Below are positions 35,055 through 41,391 of a stretch of 64,000 nt of DNA, piece by piece (position 1 is the first letter of the stretch; the number at the start of each line of letters is the position of its first letter). A program made the translations under genes and the position numbers. The notes under the pieces are model-generated. The model was not told where the DNA came from. It saw only the letters and a program-made list of their open reading frames with translations, and did no database searches. Location of the stretch: positions 1 through 64,000 of the forward strand of contig DAMANX010000013.1 in assembly GCA_032073245.1 (NCBI GenBank). The letters are read 5' to 3'. The DNA comes from QVMG01 sp032073245 (GTDB taxonomy: Bacteria > Bacteroidota > Bacteroidia > Bacteroidales > Tannerellaceae).

Positions 35055-36301
35055 GAGATCAGATCGTTTAAATTAATTAGATTAAAAGCATAAAAATACT
35101 TATCCATGTCGTGTTCTATTCGTCCCAGAACGACTTCTTCTCCATCTATTCCACATTTATTGAGGTTTTCGTACAGCCTGTAACGGGCTGCCAGTGCCTG
35201 TGGGTCTTGCCAGATGTAGCGGCAGCCTGTCTGAACCAGCCATTGCTGTCTGTCCTCAGTGAGTTCGTTAAACTCCTTGCCCTGCTCATCTTCCTGCAGC
35301 CATTTCCGCCAACGGTTGGAATCCAGTACCAGTTGCCACAATACATTTTTCATGTCTGATACCAGTGCCACTTTGCCTTCCTGCTGCAATTTTTTCTCCA
35401 CTTCTTCCAACTCAATAAGTGCATTGTATTCGCTGATTGTAAATTCAGGCCCTACGTTTGCCGCTCCCATACCTGTCAGGGGATAATCCTGCGGATTGGA
35501 TACGCCATCCGTATAATGTCCTTTTATGTAACTGCCGAATTTGCTGACTTTGCTCGTTAATTTTCGCGCAACATCAGTATCAAAAAGAGTAGTATGTAGG
35601 TCGGTACCTACTTTTCCAACTATAAAACATGGCCACACACTCAGTCCCTCCTTCGCCAATCCTTCTTTCAATAATTTAATAAACGTGTCAAAAGTATCAT
35701 CGTCGGCTAGTCCCCCATGTACCTCTTCCGTGCCGACCTCGTAAGATATAGGTCCTAAGTTAGCAATTTTTCTGTATTCCTCTACATGTTTTATAAGTTC
35801 CACCGTTCTTTTTGCAACAACTTGTATATCGATAGCACTTCCCTTCGGTAGCGTTATGTCAACAGTAGGGTCTACATGCAACAAATCATACCCCGCAACC
35901 AACGAATCTACCAACGATTTCTTCACACCTTCCATCGCTTTTTCCGTATCCCATTTTTCAATGGATTGCACGTCTTTCAGCCAGGGGCCACCGTGGTCGA
36001 CAGCAACAATATAAGGGCCGGTATAATTCACCGAAGCGGCTTCAATCTCCAGCATTTTCGTAAACTCTGCCTGCGTAAGTCCCGTATATCCTTTGTCGCC
36101 ATCCACCTGATTCAGGGTAGCGGCAAATTTTATAGGAGCATTATTTCGTTTGGCAGCTCTGAAAGCAGCTTTTATAACCGAAAAAGAATTAGGGCAAACA
36201 GCCAGTAATGTCCTTTTTACACCTGTCTTTTTTTCGTTGTCTTGTATTATCTGTAAGATCCGCTCGGTCTTAGCTTCCGTATGTTGCATTTTTGTTGCCA
36301 T
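35051..36301 (-). CDS. GatZ/KbaZ-like tagatose-bisphosphate aldolase subunit
   Basis: 416 residues, matching GatZ/KbaZ (about 420). Family features seen are AATLNQVDGDKGYTGLTQAE near residues 80-100, VDHGGPWLKD, LLHVDPTVD, YEVGTEEVHGG and FIVGKVGTDLHTT. In enterobacteria this protein stabilises and activates the GatY/KbaY catalytic subunit, which is encoded two genes downstream here. It overlaps the kinase gene by four bases. The sequence keeps a full set of barrel motifs, so independent catalysis is possible, but the accessory-subunit reading fits the operon better. Confidence 0.85.
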   Translation of the reverse strand: MATKMQHTEAKTERILQIIQDNEKKTGVKRTLLAVCPNSFSVIKAAFRAAKRNNAPIKFAATLNQVDGDKGYTGLTQAEFTKMLEIEAASVNYTGPYIVAVDHGGPWLKDVQSIEKWDTEKAMEGVKKSLVDSLVAGYDLLHVDPTVDITLPKGSAIDIQVVAKRTVELIKHVEEYRKIANLGPISYEVGTEEVHGGLADDDTFDTFIKLLKEGLAKEGLSVWPCFIVGKVGTDLHTTLFDTDVARKLTSKVSKFGSYIKGHYTDGVSNPQDYPLTGMGAANVGPEFTISEYNALIELEEVEKKLQQEGKVALVSDMKNVLWQLVLDSNRWRKWLQEDEQGKEFNELTEDRQQWLVQTGCRYIWQDPQALAARYRLYENLNKCGIDGEEVVLGRIEHDMDKYFYAFNLINLNDLIS

Positions 36302-36341
36302 TTTTCTGGTTTTTTGAGTTTGTATTTGCTATGCCTCCGGT

Positions 36342-37469
36342 TTAATACGGATAAACAATCACCCCTTCCACTATCCGGGAGATGTTCCCGGAAACAGAAG
36401 GCGTGTCGGGATTGAAGTTCAGGTCGAGAGACTTGTAATAACCCAATAATTGTCCGGGTATCACTTTCACTATAAAATTGTAAGGGTTCGGCTTACTTCC
36501 GCTTCTGGAAGTATTGATAATTATATCCAACGTAGCTCCGGGAATGTTGCAGTGCTTACCGGCAACTGCTATCTGGCCGATCACGGCATTGTTCGTATTG
36601 ATTTGCTCCACAAGGTCTTTCTCATAGGCAAAAGCATAATCGTCGTCCGAAAAGAAATAGATCAATAAAGTTTCTTCATTGATAGCCGCTTTCGGCCCGT
36701 GACGGAAACCTAAAAACGAATCGAACTTACAGATCACTTTACCGTCGGTCATTTCCTGCAGTTTCAGGTGGCATTCTTCGGCAATACCTTTCAATTCGCC
36801 CGATCCCAGGAATATTGCCCGTGCAAAAGAACGTTTAGCCAGTTCTTCAATCTGTGGCATATACTTATCAAATATCATTTGGGCATTGCTGCAAAGCTCA
36901 TCAATTTCGGCTTCTTTCTTTTCCAGATCCTTGATATCTGCCAGCAGAAGACCCGTGAGCAACATAGTCGAAAAGCTGCTTGTCATCGCCAGGCTCTTAT
37001 CGTTGGTTTCTGCAGGAAGCAGCAGCAATAAGTCATTCTCCGAAACACTTCCGGCCAATATGCCTTCGTCGTTGCACGTAATGACTACATGCACTATTTC
37101 TTTACACAATTTATTTGCCAACTCTACCGTAGCAATACTCTCCGGGCTGTTACCCGACCGGGCAAACGAAACCAATACCACCTTTTTATCCAAAGGAAGA
37201 TATTGTTTCGGATGAGTCAGAATATCTGTTGTCGAAACAGACCTACAGTTCCTATAACCTCTTTCTGTATACAAAACAGAGAGAATATCCCCGATGAACG
37301 AAGATGTGCCTGCACCTGTAAAAACAATTTCACTGTCAGGAGAATCGAAATGTTTCGAAACGAATGCATTTATCTTCCCTTTGTTTTCAAGTAATGAATT
37401 GAATTCTTTCTTCCAGACTATGGGCTGCTGTAAAATCTCTTTATAAGTATAGTTACTCATTATTATCAA
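36342..37469 (-). CDS. agaS: SIS-domain sugar-phosphate isomerase/deaminase (AgaS-like)
   Basis: 375 residues, the AgaS length, with two SIS domains. Phosphosugar-binding motifs are FTGAGTSSFIGDIL (near 50-63) and SFARSGNSPESIA (near 103-115); a second domain contains FLGSGELKGIAEECHLKLQE and FLGFRHGPKAAI. AgaS converts galactosamine 6-phosphate to tagatose 6-phosphate with release of ammonia. It is the first gene of the operon, 66 bases behind a consensus promoter. The start may be the fourth residue (MSNYTYKEI). This gene is the main reason to assign the locus to galactosamine-type sugars. Confidence 0.85.
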   Translation of the reverse strand: MIIMSNYTYKEILQQPIVWKKEFNSLLENKGKINAFVSKHFDSPDSEIVFTGAGTSSFIGDILSVLYTERGYRNCRSVSTTDILTHPKQYLPLDKKVVLVSFARSGNSPESIATVELANKLCKEIVHVVITCNDEGILAGSVSENDLLLLLPAETNDKSLAMTSSFSTMLLTGLLLADIKDLEKKEAEIDELCSNAQMIFDKYMPQIEELAKRSFARAIFLGSGELKGIAEECHLKLQEMTDGKVICKFDSFLGFRHGPKAAINEETLLIYFFSDDDYAFAYEKDLVEQINTNNAVIGQIAVAGKHCNIPGATLDIIINTSRSGSKPNPYNFIVKVIPGQLLGYYKSLDLNFNPDTPSVSGNISRIVEGVIVYPY

Positions 37470-37534
37470 CTGTTTATTAGTGTATTATTATGATCGCTTA
37501 GTATTGTGGCTTAGTATTTCGTTATGTTACACTG

Positions 37535-37565
37535 CAAAACTATGAAACCTCGATAGCATACCAAA
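37535..37565 (-). promoter_or_regulatory. Promoter of the agaS sugar operon
   Basis: The minus strand reads TTTG (37562-37565; TTG 37562-37564), a 19-base spacer, and TAGTTTTG (37535-37542). The match is full, and the leader to agaS is about 60 bases. The palindromic operator candidate lies ~90 bases upstream. Confidence 0.7.
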
Positions 37566-37652
37566 AAGGTTTAGATATACATTTTTTAATACAAACGACA
37601 CCGAAACACTTAAATAACTATATATCTTATAATTAAATCAATTCATATCTAT

Positions 37653-37680
37653 TTTTGAAACGTTTCGAAACGTTTCAAAA
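37653..37680. promoter_or_regulatory. Perfect 28-base palindrome, candidate DeoR operator
   Basis: Two adjacent GAAACGTTTC palindromes (37657-37666 and 37667-37676) make one perfect 28-base dyad with TTTT/AAAA ends. It lies in the divergent gap between agaS and the DeoR regulator gene, 38 bases before the regulator -7 box, where a repressor could block both directions. The operator role is inferred from position and symmetry. Confidence 0.7.
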
Positions 37681-37717
37681 TATTTTCGAATATATATCTT
37701 TATTAAAATTATTATTC

Positions 37718-37725
37718 TATCTTTG
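37718..37725 (+). promoter_or_regulatory. -7 box of the DeoR regulator gene
   Basis: TATCTTTG matches TAnnTTTG, 35 bases before the start codon at 37761. No TTG was found at the standard spacing. Confidence 0.5.
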
Positions 37726-37760
37726 CAATGTTTTACGATCACCATTAATTTGATAACACC

Positions 37761-38546
37761 ATGATACAGACCGCAAATGAGAGACGCGCACAGATTTTGC
37801 GTAAGCTCGACGAAACACCTAACATTTCAGTAATCCAACTAAGCATGGAGTTTAACGTTTCGGAAGTTACCATTCGAAAGGATCTCAATACACTTAAGAA
37901 ACGCAATCTCCTTACCCGTGTAAGGGGAGGAGCCATAAAACATCCTGAGACAGAAGCATTTCAGGATATGGGAGTCGACCGGAAAAGCCTGTTTCATTTT
38001 AAAGAGAAAAAAGCAATAGGCCGCCTGGCAGCATCGCTGATCAATGAAAATGAAACGATCCTGATAGATTCAGGCAGTACCACGATGGAGGTTGCCAAAA
38101 ACCTGGATAGCTTTCAGAACCTAACAATCATTACGAATGCCCTGAACATCGCCATCGAACTATCTAAATACAAACGATTCAACATCATCATGCTCGGAGG
38201 TTTCCTGCGTGAAGCATCACTATCCACCCTCGGATCGATAGCCGAATCCATACTGGAAAAATTCTACTGCGACAAACTGTTTCTGGGTGTCGACAGCATC
38301 AGCATCGACAAAGGATTGTCCACCACCAATATCGAAGAAGCCAATATCAACCAGACAATGATGTCTATTTCGAAACAGACGATAGCACTCTTCGATTCCT
38401 CTAAATTCAACAAACGAAACTTCGCTTTCATTGCCCCCATTGAAAAAATAGATATCATCGTAACCGACGAAAATATCACCCGCGAGCAGAAAAAACAAAT
38501 CAAAGCGATGGATATACAGTTATATACGGCGCCTGTAATCTATTAA
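37761..38546 (+). CDS. DeoR-family transcriptional regulator of the sugar operon
   Basis: 261 residues, the standard DeoR length. The N-terminal winged helix-turn-helix reads NERRAQILRKLDETPNISVI then VSEVTIRKDLNTLKKRNLLT and the family RVRGGAI. The C-terminal sensor domain contains LIDSGSTTMEVAKNL and ITNALNIAIELSKY, which bind sugar phosphates in this family. It is divergent from agaS with a perfect palindrome between them. It probably represses the operon until a phosphorylated intermediate (such as tagatose 6-phosphate or galactosamine 6-phosphate) is bound. The effector is inferred. Confidence 0.92.
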   Translation: MIQTANERRAQILRKLDETPNISVIQLSMEFNVSEVTIRKDLNTLKKRNLLTRVRGGAIKHPETEAFQDMGVDRKSLFHFKEKKAIGRLAASLINENETILIDSGSTTMEVAKNLDSFQNLTIITNALNIAIELSKYKRFNIIMLGGFLREASLSTLGSIAESILEKFYCDKLFLGVDSISIDKGLSTTNIEEANINQTMMSISKQTIALFDSSKFNKRNFAFIAPIEKIDIIVTDENITREQKKQIKAMDIQLYTAPVIY

Positions 38547-38555
38547 TGCAATAAC

Positions 38556-38963
38556 CTAAAGATTCAGCCGGATCATAGCCGCAAGCGAACTCTCTATATA
38601 TTTCACATGATAGGCGGTTTTTATCATACGGGCCAGCACGGAAGGTTTCGTTTGCGGGAAAAACCCCTCTTTATACATTTCGGAGATTTGAAACACCAGT
38701 TCCTTTTGATATTCTTCGGGCACATATATTCGCTGATGGTCAAAAAACAATTCCGAACATCCGCAAGGCCCGGCTATCATCGGGCCGTACTTTTCATAAA
38801 AACGACGGCTGACAGACTTTTGCCTCTCATTGCCGTCCAACTGATAAGCCAATAAATAATCAGCCCATTTCATTAATACTTCAGGATGATAATCCCCTCC
38901 CCGTAAGTACTGCTCCAACAGGCTGAAGCTACGGGGAAACACTACAATTTCTTTTTGTTTCAT
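38556..38963 (-). CDS. Hypothetical cytoplasmic protein
   Basis: 135 residues, family not recognised. It is predicted soluble and mostly helical: RSFSLLEQYLRGGDYHPEVL, then WADYLLAYQLDGNERQKSVS, then CGCSELFFDHQRIYVPEEYQ with a CGC cysteine pair, and a basic C-terminal helix. It has no signal peptide or membrane segment. It is convergent with the DeoR gene, with nine bases between stops. No -7 box was seen upstream. The length, the normal Bacteroidales codon pattern and the lack of overlap with other genes support it as real. Confidence 0.6.
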   Translation of the reverse strand: MKQKEIVVFPRSFSLLEQYLRGGDYHPEVLMKWADYLLAYQLDGNERQKSVSRRFYEKYGPMIAGPCGCSELFFDHQRIYVPEEYQKELVFQISEMYKEGFFPQTKPSVLARMIKTAYHVKYIESSLAAMIRLNL

Positions 38964-39060
38964 ACGCGGTTTTTCATACTTTCACAACAGATAAATGTGT
39001 TAATTGTTTATGAATCTGCGTAATGATTATGGGTCACGTATTTTTCAATTAATATCACCC

Positions 39061-39137
39061 CGTAGGGGCGGCCCTGTGTGGCCGCCCAATATATCGATCC
39101 CGCAGTTATCGGGCGGCCACACAGGGCCGCCCCTACG
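39061..39137. repeat. Large hairpin repeat, family A (copy 1)
   Basis: Perfect 27-base inverted arms (39061-39087 and 39111-39137, beginning CGTAGGGGCGGCCCTGTG) surround 23 bases. A related element with the same outline but different stem bases (GTAGGGGCAGCCCTATG) lies at 41223-41368. It is probably a non-autonomous palindromic element. Confidence 0.85.
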
Positions 39138-39507
39138 ACAACATCGAAACCACCGCCATAATAAACAAACACCACCCGGCTATATTAGCAGGGCTCAGCG
39201 TTGCGATAGAGTCCATATCAACAGTGTTCAGTGTTGCACCCGATGGCTTGCAGATGTCGTGCCCGGCAACCTCTTTCTCTTCGGTTTCACCGTCGTTTTC
39301 GGCACTTTCTTCTTCCCGTGCAGGCTCATAATTGCCCCGACTGCCGCCAGTGCCACTTCCTGTTGTCTCACGATTACAGCCACAAGGCCGATCAGCCCTA
39401 AGCAAGGCACCGCATTGGGGACAAAACTGCCGCCCTCCCTCCTTTCCCCGAAAAAACAAACGGGTAACGGACAAAATAAAATCAAGGATTGTTTTTAATA
39501 CGTTCAT
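39133..39507 (-). CDS. Small zinc-ribbon-like protein of a phage-type gene cluster
   Basis: 124 residues. The N-terminus is hydrophobic/amphipathic (MNVLKTILDFILSVTRLF), followed by FCPQCGALLRADRPCGC with four cysteines, a likely zinc ribbon. A glycine/glutamate-rich low-complexity stretch comes next, then a C-terminal hydrophobic segment (GWCLFIMAVVSML). The stop codon lies inside the right arm of the family A hairpin, so the last residues may be set by that element. It is next to the glucosaminidase gene. Function not recognised; it could be a small membrane-associated holin-like or regulatory protein. Confidence 0.45.
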   Translation of the reverse strand: MNVLKTILDFILSVTRLFFRGKEGGRQFCPQCGALLRADRPCGCNRETTGSGTGGSRGNYEPAREEESAENDGETEEKEVAGHDICKPSGATLNTVDMDSIATLSPANIAGWCLFIMAVVSMLS

Positions 39508-39528
39508 GGTTATAAATATTAATGATGA

Positions 39529-39647
39529 ATGATTAATGATTAACGATTAATGGTGACCGGAACGGTCATTTGCAAGGTTTATATTTGATTAACTTTATGA
39601 TCGCAAGCGATCACCATTAATCGTTAATCACTAATCGTTAATCGTTG
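39529..39647. repeat. Intergenic dyad repeat, family B (copy 1)
   Basis: Tandem 7-base units (CGATTAA) at the left and their complement (TTAATCG) at the right enclose a ~75-base core. The core has two small hairpins, GACCGGAACGGTC (39555-39567) and TGATCGCAAGCGATCA (39598-39613). The right end supplies the stop codon of the glucosaminidase gene. Two more copies are at 40441 and 40998. Confidence 0.8.
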
Positions 39648-40077
39648 TTATCTTCCGGCTTATCTGCCCAATCGCCTTGCGATAGGCTTCGCGATTGTCG
39701 CCGTTGGTTTCGGAGATGTAGCGGCTATAGGCAATTTCTTTGGCAAAAGCTTCCGGGTGGGCACTCATATCGGCTGCTACGGGATAGCAGGTGCGGATCA
39801 GGCGTGCGTAGTCGAGAAAGCTGTGCCTTGTATCGCCGTATTTCCGGAAAAGCAGCCCGCCGGTTCGCATCTGTACACGGCATCCGTGCCAGTAATCGTT
39901 GGGTGTTCCATAGGCCAGAATACCGAACAGGTTGCAATGCACCCGTGCCAATGTGCTTTCGCCCCACCCCGATTCCAACGCTGCCTGTGCCAGCATAACC
40001 ACGGGGTGCATCCGGAATAATCCCCCCGCTTCTTTCGCTTCCTGCCCGAACCGGGCAACAAAATCTTCCGCTACCAT
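39631..40077 (-). CDS. Glucosaminidase-domain peptidoglycan hydrolase
   Basis: 148 residues, a stand-alone glucosaminidase domain (PF01832 type). Typical motifs are MHPVVMLAQAALESGWGES (catalytic glutamate near residue 36), NLFGILAYGTPNDYWHG, FRKYGDTRHSFLDYARLI and YSRYISETNG. It would cleave the glycan strands of peptidoglycan. It has no signal peptide, as in phage-type lysins, and sits in a cluster with DUF4248, HU-like and VirE-type genes often found together in Bacteroidales. The last residues and stop fall in a family B repeat. Confidence 0.85.
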   Translation of the reverse strand: MVAEDFVARFGQEAKEAGGLFRMHPVVMLAQAALESGWGESTLARVHCNLFGILAYGTPNDYWHGCRVQMRTGGLLFRKYGDTRHSFLDYARLIRTCYPVAADMSAHPEAFAKEIAYSRYISETNGDNREAYRKAIGQISRKITTIND

Positions 40078-40175
40078 AAAAAAGCAACTTAATTAATTGT
40101 AAATCAAAGGATAATTATGTATCTTTATATACATCAAACCCGCCGGACGCATCCGGCCGATCCAATATCCGACAC

Positions 40176-40415
40176 ATGAAAAATGAGAAGATTTTTACCA
40201 CTATCGACACCCGTCGCCCCTGGGGTTTCCAGGAATTGGCAATATGCTATTTCCCGCATATAAAACCCCACAGCGCCAGCAATCAACTCGGCCTCTGGAT
40301 CCGCATCTCCCCCGAACTCACCCAACAACTGTACGACAGCCTCTGGCGCCCGGGACGCAAAGTACTCACGCCCCGGCAGGTTGCGCTTATTGTGCGGCAT
40401 TTGGGGGAACCTTAG
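40176..40415 (+). CDS. DUF4248-type small protein
   Basis: 79 residues. The pattern FQELAICYFPHIKPHSASNQ, then LWIRISPELTQQLYDSLWR and a closing LTPRQVALIVRHLGEP, fits the DUF4248 family, which occurs beside HU-like and VirE-type genes in Bacteroidales. The family function is unknown; the look is that of a small DNA-binding or structural protein. It is divergent from the glucosaminidase gene. A hairpin begins at its stop codon. Confidence 0.75.
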   Translation: MKNEKIFTTIDTRRPWGFQELAICYFPHIKPHSASNQLGLWIRISPELTQQLYDSLWRPGRKVLTPRQVALIVRHLGEP

Positions 40416-40440
40416 ATAATCGGCTTCGCCGATTATCTAA
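40412..40440 (+). terminator. Hairpin at the end of the DUF4248-type gene
   Basis: TTAGATAATCGGC pairs with GCCGATTATCTAA around a TTC loop, overlapping the stop codon. There is no T-run, so it may stabilise the message end and not terminate. Confidence 0.5.
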
Positions 40441-40566
40441 TGATTAATGTTTAATGATTAACGATTAATGGTGGCCGTTCCAGCCATTCTTGAGATCTAT
40501 ATTTGACTAACCTTATGATCGCCTGCGATCACCGTTAATCATTAATCGTTAATCATTAACCGTTAA
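40441..40566. repeat. Intergenic dyad repeat, family B (copy 2)
   Basis: Same plan as copy 1: TTAACGATTAATGGTGGCCG at the left, a core containing TGATCGCCTGCGATCA, and CACCGTTAATCATTAATCG at the right. It lies between the DUF4248-type and HU-like genes and provides the end of the HU-like gene region. Confidence 0.8.
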
Positions 40567-40973
40567 AAAGTCCCTTCCTCCTTCTCCAAAATCCTCTCCA
40601 CCCTGATCATACGGCGGGTTTCGCGGAGTTGTTTGCCGGGGAAGAAGACGATGCGGGGGTTGCGGATCATGCTGGCGTGGAAATCTTCTTTCTCCTTTGT
40701 TCCCGTGCTGCCTACTGATGGGCGGAACGTGCCCAGCTCGCCCAGCTGCACCGATTGTCCTGCCTGCAGGCGGCGGGAAAGGATTTGCACCAATCCGTCG
40801 ATTGTCAGTTTGATGTCTCCCGCGGTAGCGGTGGAACGGTCGGCAATCTCGTTGCATAGCTCATCCATTGAGCAGATTCCTGTGATGTAGCCCTGGGCAT
40901 ACCATAATTTCGCATCTTGTTCAGCGCCTGCGCTCATGTCGCGGCGTTGCACTAATTTGTACTTTACTGCCAT
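40563..40973 (-). CDS. HU-like DNA-binding protein (long Bacteroidales type)
   Basis: 136 residues, longer than classic HU (90). It begins with VKYKLVQRRD and has the HU-type centre (DIKLTIDGLVQILSRRLQAG, then SVQLGELGTFRPSVGSTGT) and an arm (NPRIVFFPGKQLRE). This is the extended HU-related family commonly encoded near polysaccharide and VirE clusters in Bacteroidales. It would bind DNA non-specifically. It lies between two copies of the family B repeat, which raises the possibility that the repeat is a binding site, though there is no evidence for that. Confidence 0.85.
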   Translation of the reverse strand: MAVKYKLVQRRDMSAGAEQDAKLWYAQGYITGICSMDELCNEIADRSTATAGDIKLTIDGLVQILSRRLQAGQSVQLGELGTFRPSVGSTGTKEKEDFHASMIRNPRIVFFPGKQLRETRRMIRVERILEKEEGTF

Positions 40974-40997
40974 TTTTTAATGTTTAAAGATGAATAA

Positions 40998-41125
40998 TAA
41001 CGATTAGCGATTAACGATTAACGATTAATGGTGGCCGTTCCGGCCATTCGTAAGGTTTACATTTGATTAATTTATGATCGCCTGTGATCACCATTAATCG
41101 TTAATCGTTAATCACTAATCGTTAA
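40998..41125. repeat. Intergenic dyad repeat, family B (copy 3)
   Basis: Clean arrays of CGATTAA (three in a row near 41009-41029) and TTAATCG (near 41093-41113) flank the core with GGCCGTTCCGGCC and TGATCGCCTGTGATCA. It is directly upstream of the HU-like gene. Confidence 0.8.
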
Positions 41126-41222
41126 ACAAAGGTACAACAGAGGTATGTGGGAGATAGGCGCGTTGAGGCTGGTTCAGGCTATTGAGGCGCGTTGAGGCTA
41201 TAAAGTTTTTGGCGGGGTATTT

Positions 41223-41368
41223 TGTAGGGGCAGCCCTATGTGGCTGCCCGAATTTATTGATATCAGAGATATGTTAATATCCCGGATTTATTGACATCCC
41301 GAATATGTTAATATACCGAATATGTTGATTTTGTATGTATTGGGCAGCCACATAGGGCTGCCCCTACA
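41223..41368. repeat. Large hairpin repeat, family A (copy 2)
   Basis: Perfect 27-base arms (41223-41249 and 41342-41368, core GGGGCAGCCCTATGTGGC) surround 92 bases. The interior contains several loose repeats of ATTTATTGACATCCCG / AATATGTTAATA. It lies just past the end of the GLUG-type gene. Confidence 0.85.
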
Positions 41369-41391
41369 GGTTGATATTATCAATCATGGCT

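Noticed and set aside
39061..41125. Possible CRISPR array, given several regular repeats
   Set aside because: Repeats are palindromic, few, widely and unevenly spaced, with genes between them, and no cas genes are seen.
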